Of a stretch of DNA of 64,000 nucleotides, positions 31,062 through 43,500 are shown in pieces. Below the pieces are notes generated by a model. It worked only from the letters and a program-made list of their open reading frames with translations. It had not been told where the DNA came from and searched no databases. The stretch spans positions 2,418,001-2,482,000 of the forward strand of contig WJXW01000007.1 in assembly GCA_015832175.1 (NCBI GenBank). Reading direction: 5' to 3'. Source of the DNA: Paraphaeosphaeria minitans. Lineage: Eukaryota; Ascomycota; Dothideomycetes; Pleosporales; Didymosphaeriaceae. The translations under genes and the position numbers were made by a program. Numbering within the stretch: position 1 is the first letter of the stretch; each line of letters opens with the position of its first letter.

Positions 31062-34000
31062 TAATAATACTTTATCTATAATAGTCTAAGGATAGCTCCT
31101 AGAGTTATATAAGCTACTAGTAGGGGGCAGACCTTACCTAAAGCCCCTAAAGGCAGCGAAGACCCTTTTACCTAGTATATAAGAGAAGAGCTAGTAACGC
31201 ATAACTTAAGCCCACCTTTAATACTTAAGCAGCGTATCCTAGTTACTAAAAAGAAGCGTAATAAGCTTCGCGCTATATATTAACTTTATGCCTTAGAAGA
31301 TAAAATCTCCTAACTTAAAAGTATAAGCTAAACCCCTAGGATAGTAGCCGCTACTAAGAATATTAAAATCCTATCTACTAATATATATAAGTAGGACGCG
31401 CCTATAGCGTATATAGTAATATACGTTAAGCGTGCGCTTTAACCTAAGGACTTTACTAAATATAGAGGTAAGAACTTTAAAGAGCATTATAAATTTTTTT
31501 ATTTCTATAAGGTGGCCTTTCACCTCTTACTATAAGAATTTGTGTAGGATAGAGATAAGGTTATCTAGGTAACATAGTACCTTATAGGCGACCTAAGAGA
31601 ACTATAGTATATATACTATAAGCGCACCTTTAAAGCTAAGGAAGAAATATCTATCTAGAAGTACTTTAAGTAGTATATACTTAACTTACTTTTAGACCTA
31701 GTAAATTATAGCCTAGAAGTAGCTATAGCGTATACTTAAGTAATATAGTAAAGAGACTAAACTATTTACTCCTTTATAACTTACTTTAATATCTTTAAAG
31801 ATTAACTTACACTTTATACTAAAGAGTAAAGGGTGTAGCACCTCTTTTCTAAGTTTAAACCTAAGCTATAGAGGGCTATTACTAACTACTATTAGGTGCC
31901 TATAACTAGGAAAGACTTTATCGCTTTAGGCTCTACGCTTAAGCGAAACCTACACTACACACCTATAATATAGGAGTTAAGCCTACGTTATGTATTAAAA
32001 AAATCTAAGGATACTACGCTAAACTGCTAAATATCTAAAGGTAATAGCAAGACCTAAAACAAGAAAAGTGTTACCTACTATAAGTGCTATAAAACTAGCT
32101 ACTATACTAATAAATGTAGAGGTAGTAATCCTAACTAGATTCCTATATAAGTAAACTATGCGGGAAAAGGCTAAGCCTTACCTATAACCTAGGTATAGTA
32201 AGGCGCCTACTAATTTATATCTTACTAGGTATAAAGCGCACGTATAGCGCAGCTAAAAATATAGGTCTAGAGAGAGAACTCTAAATAATTCTTAACCTAT
32301 AGGCTAATATTAGCCTAATTAGCTAGATTGTCGCTGTTAAAATGAATTTAAAGCCTATTAAAGGGGCTAAGCTCTCTAAACTAGGATAGATTAGGGCCTA
32401 AAGGCAAAGTACCTACGCTGCCTATATACTCTAGGTGCGTATTATAGATAATATAGGGGTAAAGCGTAGGATAAAGACTACTATCTATAGCGTTAATAAG
32501 AAAAGGATTCCTCTCCTACTTAGTAACCCCTTCCTATAAAAAGGTAATATCTACCTTAATTATAGCTTATAAACATAGCGCTAGGGCTATACTACAGCTT
32601 TAATATAGCTTGTTACTATAAGGGACTTTAAAGATAATATAGAGTATACTAGCTTAGATTTATTTCTTCTAGGGGTCTTATAAATAACTAGTGTAAGCTT
32701 AGAGCACCTAGCGCGTATTAATAAAGCGCACGCAGCGTAAGTACTGTGTATTTCTAATATATTACGCGAATATAGTAACGTATTTAATAAAAAAGTAGCA
32801 TCTACCCTACTAAATTTTAAGAAGTCTAATTATACTATCCCTATTATAGAGGGAAAGGAACCTCCTTATAGACTACTCTATAATCTCTTAGAGCGGGAGC
32901 TTAAGGTACTTTAGGAGTATCTAGAAGATACCTTAAAAAAGGGATAGATTAGGTATAGCACTAGCCTAGCTAAAGCACTAATTCTATTTGCCCCTAAGAA
33001 AGATAGTATACTACAGCTTTATATAGATTATTAGGGCCTTAACGCGATTACTATTAAAGATTATTACTTACTACTCTTAGTTAGAGAAACGCTTAACCGC
33101 CTATAAGGGGTATACTATTATTTAACCCTTAATCTTTGTAACACTTACTATAGAATTTAGATCTAAGTAAGAGATAAGTAGAAAACTATATTCTAAACTT
33201 GCTATAGCCACTTTAAATACTTAGTAATGCTATTTAGCTTAACTAATACCCCTATAAGCTTTTAGGTATATATTAATAAGGCACTAGCACTACACCTAGA
33301 TTATATATATATTATGTATCTAGATAATATACTTATCTATACCTATAACAAGGATCTTACGCTTTATTAGCGTACTATCTGCGCTGTACTTAAATTACTA
33401 TATAAGGCTAAACTTTTTATTAATTTAACTAAGTGCACATTCGCCTTAGGCGAAGTCTACTTCCTTAGTTTTATTATAACTACGTAAAGAATCTGCGCTA
33501 ATCCTACGCGCATAGTAACTATTATAGAATAATTATAGCTAACTAGTATCTAAGAGCTCTAGTTATTTCTAGGCTTTATAAACTTTTATAGGCGATTTAT
33601 TAAGGTATATGCGTAAGAAACTGCTCCTCTCTTAGACCTCCTTAAGAAGAACTAAGTGTTCTAATAGTTAGTAGAAGCTAATAATACTTTTAAAATACTT
33701 AAAACGCGCTTTTTAAGTGCGCCTATCCTGCGCTACTTTAACCCTGCGCTGCTAATCTAATTAGAGACTAACGTATCTACTTTTATAATATATAGTATTC
33801 TTTTGCAGCTATTTAAAGACTAAAAGTAGCACCTAGTTACTTTTATATTAAGAAAACTTTAAGTAGTAGAGCTAAATTTTAAAGTATATAACTTTAAGCT
33901 CTTTACTATTATCTACTACTTTAAGTAATAGAGATATTATCTAAATAGCACGTAGCACACAATTTAAGTGCTAAGTAACTATAATAACTTATATAGTATG

Positions 34001-37000
34001 CGCGCTGTATAGAAGCTAAACCTATAATAAGCATAATAGGCGATGTACCTAGTAGCTTTTAATTCTAAAGTAGAACACTGCCTAGGGAAAATAAACCTAG
34101 TAAGTAGACTATTAAGAAGGGTAGATTACGTATAGGAGAACCTATTACTAACCTATTTATTGCCTACCCTGCAGAATAAAATACTATAGAGGACTAAGCA
34201 TAGTAGAGTAAGTAGATCTATAAATGAACTAAGCTTATTAGGCGCATATAAGACGTATGTTACTAATATTTATAGAGCTATAAAAGTCTCTACTACTAGT
34301 GCTATAGTGTGTACGCTATGCGTACTACGCTTACTAGCTAGAGTATTAGTTAGCAGTAAACCTATAATAAAAGAGTCTAACCTTATTACTAAAGTTTAGT
34401 AGCTTTAGTAAAGGGACGCCTTTACTATTAAGTATATTACTAGCTTCAGGCGTAAAAGAAGCACTTAAAGTAGTAGTAAGGCGTAAGTATAGCGCCTTAA
34501 TAAAATAGAAGTTCTAAGGTATAATAGTAGATTATATATCCTAGATAAACTAGCAATTAGGTAAAAGATTTTGTTCTAGCACTATAACACGCATATAGTA
34601 GGCCACTTAGTGTACATAGAACGCTTAAGGCTGTTAAGAGGACCTACTATTAGCCTCTTATAAGTTAAGATGTTTAGAAGTATATAAGGACTTATACTAT
34701 TTACTAAAGGAGCAAAGCTCTAAGGTATAGTAAGTATAGCTAGCTATTACCTCTTCTAACGCTAAAGGATATCTTTAAGAAAGTCTTACTAGACTTTATA
34801 ACTAGATTCCTACTAGCGAAGGATTAAGGCAGCTACGCTTTTAATATAATTCTTATAATTATATGCCGCTTCTTTAAGATAGCTATTTATATCCCTATAC
34901 AGAAAACATAGAATGTAAAGGAATTTGTAGAAGCCTACTTCTAAGAGGTTATTTTAAAGTTTGGTATTTAGAAAGGTATTATATCTAATAGGGACTCTAC
35001 CTTCACCTCCGCTTTTTAGGTAGAAATATACTACTAACTATAGGTAAAGCGTAGGCTTAGTACTACTTTCTACCCCTAAACAGATAGGTAAATAGAGCGC
35101 TAGAATTAGACGCTTAAATAATACCTTTATATATTTGTTACACCTCTATAAATAAACTAGGTTAAACTGCTCCTAACAGCTTAATTTGCATATAACAACT
35201 CTATCTACAATTTAACAAAAATAACGCCTTTCTATATAGTATATAGTAAGCACCCTATCCTCACTACGCCTCCTGTAGATAGTAGGCTAGAAGGGGAGCT
35301 ACTAGATGTAGTTAAGAGAGTAAACTGTATACACAGTATACGCGCATTACTTATAGAGTACCTATACTTAGTATAAGAGTATTAGAGCTAGTACTATAAT
35401 AAGAAGTATAAGTAAGAATTATTCTAGAGAGGCGACTTAGTCCTACTTAGCACAAAGAATATACACATGCCTTAATAACTAAGTAAGAAGCTATTAGGAA
35501 AATTTATTAGGCCCTTCTAAGTATAGGACGTAGCTAGAACATAGGCATACTGCCTACTCCTCTTACTATACTATTATATTTATAATATGTTTCACATTTC
35601 CCTTCTTAAACAATAGAAACTAAGGCTAGGAGTGGAAGATATTAACACTTAGCTACTAGAGGTCACACCTAAAGAAGGAGAAGCCTAGGAAGTAGAAGAA
35701 ATTCTAGCTAAGTAAATAAGAAAGGGGTAAAAGTAATACTTACTCTACTAGAAAGGCTATAATAAGACTTAAGATACCTAGATTCTAGAGTTAGACTTTA
35801 AAGATATAAATAATCTACTCTAAACTTTTAAAAGGAAAAGAGCTGCGCATATAAAGAAAAGGCAAAGAATATAATAAGAGTATATAAAACGTAGATATAA
35901 TGTATATTATTATAAAGCACTATAGCTTAAGGAGTACTTATAGCTTATTAGGGGTATTTACCTAAAGTCTATAGGCTAGCTTCTAAGAAGTAATCTAATT
36001 AAACTGCGCGCTACCTACGCCCCTACTATTTATTATCTTTATTATCTTTACTATTCTTACTATTCTTACTTACTATACCTCTAGTAGTAACCTCTTCTTT
36101 ACTCTTTTTATCGCTATTATCTAAGTTACCTTTATTGCGGTAAGGAGTAAACGCTAGATTAATCTACAATAAGTTATTAGTATACATTTTAAGTGTAGGA
36201 AAGGTGCGAACTTACTATCTACTATATAAAGGAAATAATTGCTTTAAGAGTATTAGTAATCTAACACTACTCTACTAGGATTAAGCCTAGATACTAAGGG
36301 CTAATAGTAGGCACCTAGGTTACTACACCTATAGGTGTACTAACACGAGCTATAATACGCTAGTAGTTAGCTAGCTCTAAGTTAAATTACTTCTAGTAAT
36401 AAGCTAGTTTTAGGCCTACTACCTTTATACGCTTATTTGTCTTACGCTGCCCACCTAGGGTCTTTATAACTATAATATAGTAGTAGTCACGAAGGGCGTA
36501 TAGGTGATTAAGGCGCTTATTTATCGCCTTTAGCACCTATAAGTATTAGCTAAAGCGTATATATAACGCGCAACTCTAGATATACTAAATTGCACCCTTT
36601 GCGATTGCCTTTAATATAATAGTTATAGCGCTTATTATTATTTTTAGTATAGTCTTTAGAGAGTTTTACTAAGTTCTGCGCGTAGTGTATATAAGTTATA
36701 AGTACTATATTATAGTCTACGCGCTTAGCATTTCTACTAAATACAAAGGCAGTAGTATTATAGAGATTAGACTTTTTAATATATTTAGGTACTAGGTAGT
36801 ACAGTATCTTAGGTAATTAAGGAGGTTATTTAAAAATTAAGTGTTCTATCTACACTAAGAATAAGTTATACATGTATTATATAGGTAGAAAGTATATAAA
36901 GATTAAAACAACATTAACACTATATAGCCCTGTTACCCTATATTACGAGAGGCTACAGTAAACAGAAGGCGTAAGAGCTTTATAATAAATAATACGCGTG

Positions 37001-37152
37001 ATGCGTTTATAATGTGCGCTATTTACTTATAACGCGCTACTATTACGTACGTAATACGCACCCCTATAGACACTCTTTTCTTTTCCTATAAGGTAAGGTT
37101 TTTATTAAGGCTATAGTATGCTGTAGAGGACTACAGCTAGAGGGGGAGGTTC

Positions 37153-37368
37153 TGTAACAGGTAAATTACAATATTATTATGGTGTTATAGTATCTAGCGC
37201 CAAGGCCTTATAGAGGGTCTGTGCGCTAAGTAAGCTAGCTGCGCAAAACCTACACTGCGCGTTAACTTAACACAAGATAAGTATTATTCTATTAATATTA
37301 CTAGAGTTATCCTTTTACTGTCCTTCCTGGTGTAAAGTAAGTACTATTGCCTATAACCAGACCTTACA
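37153..37368 (+). repeat. 3' LTR of gypsy B (216 bp)
   Basis: Pairs with 30846-31061. Differences are mostly C/T and G/A transitions. Followed directly by the ACTAA target duplication. Confidence 0.93.
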
Positions 37369-37380
37369 ACTAAACCTTTT

Positions 37381-37488
37381 TTAACACTAACTTATACCTT
37401 AACACTAACTTACACTTTAACACTAACTTACACTTTAACACTAACTTACACTTTAATACTAACTTACACTTTAACACTAACTTACATT
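37381..37488. repeat. Minisatellite, 6 x 18 bp
   Basis: Six near-identical copies of TTAACACTAACTTACACT start 12 bp after the gypsy B 3' LTR. The unit contains ACTAA, the same 5-mer duplicated at the gypsy B insertion. Confidence 0.92.
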
Positions 37489-39672
37489 TTAATATATAGC
37501 CTATAAACTCTTCTAGAGGTATTTAGATTACTGCCTTAACTATTATTTTATTAAATAGATCTTACGCTGTAACCTCTATTTAGAGTTCTATTGCCATAAC
37601 CACCTTTGCCTAGAATCTGTCTAGTACTACTAGCTATATAACAGCCAACAACTACGTCTATAATTATATATATATAATGTACAGTATCTACTCCTTAGTA
37701 ATCCACACCTACCTTAGAGGTATTAGACTAAGTATTAGTCTTTAATAGCCCTATAACTTCTAGTAATAATAAATTTAATAATAGAGCTGTTACTACTAAG
37801 AATTTTATAATCACTAATAATTAAGCTAATTAGTAGAATAATTCCGCTTACCTACCTATAGATCTAATAGCCCTAAACTTCCTATAAGAGCCTACGCTTC
37901 TCCTAGAGAAAAGTGTATATATATCTAAGTTCTATACTAAACTTAATTAGATATAATTAACTATCTATCTTACTTACAACTATAGGTGGTTCTACCTAGA
38001 TTTTATTTAAGGGGAATGTATAGACTGTTAAAAATATTAAAATAAATTTAGTAGCACTAATTTTGTGCCACTTTATAGAGCCGAAAATAACATAGATCCG
38101 GGCCTATTACCTCTATTATTACTATCCCTTACTAATATGGAGGAATGCCTACTTATATATATTTAAGTTATAATAGAGGTTTATACGCACTAGGGCACCT
38201 AATATCACTATAAAGGTTATATCTATAATTTTGTAGTTAACACTATAATATCTTTTACTTAACTCCCTTATCTACTATAATAAGTAGAGATTATTATCCT
38301 AAAGCCTATCTAGGTAGATAGTAATAATCCTAATTAAGTTAACTAGCAATTTTGAAAAGACTACTAAGTACGGCGATATATAGTGTAAAGGTAGTTATTG
38401 TTCCTAATTACAAACTACTTAGGATACTATAATATTATTTTTAATTATAATACGCTTATATCGCTTCCTCTTAATAGTTTTGTAGAGTAGGATTTAGAGG
38501 TTATTTAGTCTCTACTTAATACCTCTATAAGTTCTTCTAGTACTAATACCTCGCCTAATACTAGCACCTAGACTAGATCTAGCGCTACGCACTTATCCGC
38601 ATCTACTATAATAGATATTTATAAGATTAAGTATAATAGAAAAGAATATACTAGCTAGTTATAGCAAGATAAAGAAGCTCTAGACAACGCTAACTATAAA
38701 ACTCCTAAGGTATTTACTATTCCTAATCTTAGAGTAGACACTTTAGAGTTTAAGGCTTTTTACGCTTAAATTTAATCTTATATAAATATCCTATACCTCT
38801 CTATAGGTGCAGTACGAGCTACACCTATTAGTAAATTTACTTAAAGTAAACACTATCTTAGTCTGGCATTTCTATCCCTATACCCTACTAGTATAGGAGA
38901 CTTTAACAAATCTCGCCTATAAACTATAGACCTTATTACTTATATACAGTTTATTCTTTACTATAAAAATAGAAGATTTGTAAGACACTTTTAATTTTAA
39001 TTTACTACTTTTAATACTATTATGCGCTAGTCCTCTATTATCTATACTAGTTTTATAGTAAGGTATAGTGTAAATAGTAACCCTATATAAACTAAGAATA
39101 TCTATGCCGCATTCTTTGCACGCGATAAAGGACAGTCCCTTATTAGCTCTATTATTTATATAGGAGCTTAAATATAAGTAACTAGGCTATATTAGAACCT
39201 AGAAGGGAAGAAGCTTAATGCTATAGTATATAGTAATCTTACTATTTATTACCTAATACTATACTAATACCTCCTAGATTTAGTAACTAAAAAGCCCTAC
39301 TCTTTTTATAACTTTCTCTACTACTAGTAACTTTTAGTATAACCTATTTTAATTTATACTATAATTTAATAAGTGGCGCCTTACTTCTACTATTATATAA
39401 TAATAATTAGCCTATAACTTTATAAAACACTATCTACACATTATTACTTTCTACTTCTACTGCTGCTTTTGTTTATTTAAGAAACACGTCCTTATACCCC
39501 TATTTAATATACAAGACTTATAAGATTAATATAAGTGGTAGGATTATAGGAGTATATATAACTATAGCCTATATTACGTTAGTAACGCTCCTAATCTAGA
39601 TTAAAAACTAGGTCCTACTGCTATAGAAACTAATATATAATAACTTTCCTAATACTAGTTTAATACTATAAC
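37489..39672. other. AT-rich DNA left of the copia LTRs
   Basis: RIP-degraded sequence. Only the unidentified degraded frame at 38640-39590 shows protein-like continuity. Confidence 0.5.
38640..39590 (+). pseudogene. Unidentified degraded protein-coding sequence
   Basis: One forward frame reads as protein over about 300 codons when its stops are treated as mutated Gln, Arg or Trp codons. Example segments are TIPNLRVDTLEFKAFYA (about 38,713), GAVRATPISKF (about 38,810), ARDKGQSLISSIIYIGA (about 39,120) and LDLVTKKPYSFYNFLYY (about 39,265). It matches no retrotransposon domain I know. It could be a captured host gene, a gag-like protein or another mobile-element product. Function unknown. Confidence 0.45.
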
Positions 39673-39984
39673 TATCTATACAGTTTATTGTATAAATAGC
39701 ACTAAGTAAAATAGGGACCTACCTACCTATGGGAACCTGCATAAGGACCCACTACTTAGGTTAGCGCTAAGAGGCAGAGACTTTATAAGGCCCTGCCTAC
39801 CTATAAGGACCCACACAAGGACCCACTGCTTAGGTTAGCGCTAAGAGGCAGAGACTTTATAAAGCCCTTAGTGCCCCTTTATACAATAGACAAAACGTAA
39901 TTAATTAAACCTACTTCTTACCCTTTGCACAATAGTATACTATTAACCCTTAAATACTTAATTACAGATTAAGCCTAACCTATA
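39673..39984 (+). repeat. Copia-family LTR copy 1, with internal duplication
   Basis: It matches the LTRs at 40532 and 47352 from TATCTATACAG to AAGCCTAACCTATA. At 312 bp it is about 73 bp longer because the segment from CTACCTAT through AGACTTTATAA is present twice (near 39,720-39,865). Confidence 0.8.
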
Positions 39985-40531
39985 CTAATTAGTAGTTAAT
40001 TTTAATTAACTATAAACTAGTAATGTCTAAAGACAGAGCACTTTATAAGCCAGATACGTAGGCTTTATATTATTACCTTTACTAGAGATTAAACTTCAGA
40101 TTATATAATAAGTAGAAATAAAGCGTATACATTTATAAAGAGTTGCATAATCTAGTCTAAGCTATCCTATAGAAAAGAAAGTAGATAGTAAACCCCCTTA
40201 TAACCTTAAAAAACACGTTGCATAATTAAACTAGTAATAACTAAATATAAACACGTTGTATAATTAAACCAGCAATAACTAAACATAAACACGTCGTATA
40301 ATTAGACTAGCAATAACTAAATGTAAATACGTCGCACAATTAAACTAGGAATAACTAAATATAGACACGTTGCGCGACTAAGAAAGACAATAATAATAAT
40401 ATGGTCTTAAGACTAGGAGACTTCCTAGAGAAACTACAACCTAAGGACGTTATATAATAATTAATACTACCTCCTTAGTAAGAGGACAAAGTAATATAGC
40501 TTTAATAAGTAGAGAAAGTAATAAACATTAA
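39985..40531 (+). mobile_element. Truncated copia 5' internal fragment
   Basis: It parallels the first about 430 bp after LTR copy 2, then breaks at AATAAACATTAA where LTR copy 2 begins. It contains the tandem array at 40208-40386. Confidence 0.7.
40208..40386. repeat. Tandem repeat, about 4.6 copies of 38 bp
   Basis: Successive units begin AAACACGTTGCATAATTAAAC or a variant (GTCGTATAATTAG, GTCGCACAATTAAAC). A single related unit is at about 40,998 in the second copia copy, so the array expanded in this copy or shrank in the other. Confidence 0.8.
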
Positions 40532-43500
40532 TGTCCGTACAGTTTATCGTATAAGTAGCACTGGGTGAAGTGGGGGGCCTACCTACCTATAGGGACCCGC
40601 ACAAGGACCCACTACTTAGGTTAGCGCTAAGAGGCAGAGACTTTATAAAGCCCTCAGTGCCCCTTTGTACAATAGACAAGACGTAATTAATTAAACCTAC
40701 TTCTTACTCTTTACATAATAGTATACTATTAACTGTTAAATGCTTAATTATCGATTAAGCTAAACCTACACTAATTAGTATTTAATTCTAATTAACTACA
40801 AACTAGTAAGGTCTAAAGACAGAGCGCCCTATAAGCTAGATACGTAGGCTCTATATTATTACCTTTACTAGAGATTAAATTTTAAATTATATAATAAGTA
40901 GAAACAAAGCGCGCATATCTATAAAGAGTTATATAATCTAGTCTAAGCTATTCTATAGAAAAGAAAGGAGATAGTAAGCATATTCACAACCCTAAAAAAC
41001 ACGTCGCACGATTAAACTAGCGACACACTAATACGATCTAGTCGCATAATTTAACAAGATAATAATATAGCACTAGGACTAGAAGACTTCCTAGAGGAAT
41101 CTAGACAAGAAGGAATTGCACAATAAGCTACCTAGAAGGATAACTTAGAATAGCTACACAAGGTAGAAGAAGTAGTAAATATTAGAGCTATTACCCTAAA
41201 GGGCGAAATCGCACAAAGATACTAAATAAATAGGATAGACCTATATAGCAGTCTACCCCCTTTAATAAAGTATATAAACACATATACAGTGTACATGCTT
41301 ATTTAGTATTATATAAGTAGTTTTAAAGGAGAAGAGGTAATCTCCTCCTTTTTAGAAAACTTTTTTAAATAGATAGAGAAGAACTTTAAGTAAATTAGCT
41401 ATGTAATAAGATAAGAGCTTATTACCTATTTTATATAAAAAGGATTTACTACTCTAGACCCTATAGTAAAGGATACATAGTTAAAGAAGCTCTATAGACT
41501 TACTTAGCTTAAATATAAGCTATAGGAACCTTATATAATACTACCGCAATCTAAACCTAAACTGTATTATACTATATATATAATAGAACCTATACTACCT
41601 GTAGAAATTCTATAAGTAGTAGGTGCACAGCTAGGGCATATGCCCTAGTAGGCGAGGATAACAACACTATATATAGAGCTATACTAGTAGTAATAGACTA
41701 AAACCTAAACTGCCTTTGCTTAGCAACCTATATTATATAAAGAGGCTAGGCGCTCTTAGTCTTCTTAATAACAAAGGGACTATACCCTTATTTAGCTAGA
41801 TAAGATTATTCTCTTTTAGAAAGTATAGAATAAGGAGAATAAATATACTAGCTAACTATATAATATACTAGTAGACAAGGTAAGACTCTTTAAAGAGTTA
41901 TACTATAGACTAGGTATACTATAGAACTAGTATACAAACATCTTCCTAGGCATTCTCTCTAATCGCGCGAGCACCTACTACCTTTATAATATAAGACTAG
42001 AACTTAAATAGGAGGAATTGTACAATTAACTAAATAGACACTTTAACACTAGTGTGAACTATAACTAATAGTAGACAGACTAGACTACCCTTACTTTTAT
42101 ATAATACTAGTAAAACAATCTTAGCAACACAGCGCACGAGGCTTTAGATATAATAATTAATAAGCTTACCCTAGCCTAAAGAGCTTTAGAAGAAGGGTTT
42201 AGTAGTAAACTTTAACTACACACTACTATTATATAAGTATACTAAGGCCACCTAGATCTTAAACAAGCTATATTTAACCCTAAGAATATAGTAGAAGGCT
42301 TACTTAGCGACTTTTATGTGTCGCTTTAGGTAGCTAAAGATAGGAAGAATTCCTAGTTTCTCTAGGAAAATAAAGAAGTGTTCTACACTAATAGAAGATA
42401 TAATAACCTTAATTGTATAAGAGGATCTAGCCTATCTATAGGTAGATCTAACTTTGAACAGAGATCTAGGTCTAACTTTAGAAATTTAAGCTCTTATATA
42501 AAGTAGAAATATTTTATATACTATAAAGAGGAATGTTAGTTAACTAACTATCTACTAAAAGATACCTATAGGGCAAAGAAGTAGTATATAGCATTATACA
42601 CTAACTTTTATAACTAGGACCCTACTACTATAGATATATAAGTATATATTCTTAAGTTTAAAGGGGACCTAGAGGATAAACACAGTTATATAAAAAAAGA
42701 AGATAGTAAAACAGATTACTAGAGTAATAAAAAAGAAGTATAGAAGGCTACTTCTTTTTTAACTTCTACTATATACCTCTACTATATAACTAGAGAGGAC
42801 ATTTACTACAGTTAAGAAGAGGATTCTAAAGGGACACCTATATAACTCTTTACTCTAAAAGGATAATATCGCACAAGATTCTAAAGAGAACTTTAGGATA
42901 TAGGTACTATATAAATATCTATAGTAGGTAAGGATTAACTTACTGTATACTTACGTGAAAACCCTACTATAAAGGTAGACTAGACACCTAGCTCTACTAA
43001 TATTAGCTTTAGAGGCTAAGGATCCTAAATATTACTTAGCACTATATAAATTATAAACCCTATAGGAATAGTTACCTATAATATTCTAGATACCCTAACA
43101 CTATTTCTACTATTACTAGCAGACGTAAATAGGCTTAAGGTATACTTTAGTAACATCTTAGATATTATTATACAAAAAGATAGCACTATAGTACCTATTA
43201 TATAAAAATAGGAACACCTATTCTTTAACTTTAGCAAAGAAGAATTAGCCTTATTCTTTATAAAAATAGAACTCTAGCGCCTACACTGCCGCTTTGGCCA
43301 CCCCTAGACAGAAAGACTATATAAGCTTCTTACTTAGGTAGGGCATAAAGTAGAGAGCTTTATACTAGAAGAAGTAAGGAAGTTCTGTTACTACTACTAG
43401 TTATATAACTAAGCGCTAAGACGCTTTAAGTTCTCTATCTAAGATAACTTATACTTTAACTATAAAATTATTATTAATATTATACAAATTAATAAAAAAG

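Larger units (their letters stand above)
30846..37368 (+). mobile_element. Gypsy B: complete but dead Ty3/gypsy LTR retrotransposon
   Basis: Two 216-bp LTRs begin TGTAAC and end in ACC-TTA-TA/CA, flanked by the identical 5-bp duplication ACTAA (30841-30845, 37369-37373). The order is typical of gypsy. A gag zinc knuckle lies at about 32,080-32,120 (CYKTSYYTNKC). The reverse transcriptase is at about 32,850-33,500, with LYIDY...GLNAITIKDYYLL near 33,019 and the active site now YLDN at about 33,316. The integrase core is at about 34,790-35,120 (DFITRFLLAKD, RDSTFTSAF). A chromodomain-like YLLY-KGYNKT segment is at about 35,730-35,770. A purine tract AGGGGGAGG sits just before the 3' LTR. Stops replace many Gln and Trp codons, so nothing is expressed. 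The 1.2 kb between chromodomain and 3' LTR is unassigned. Confidence 0.93.
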
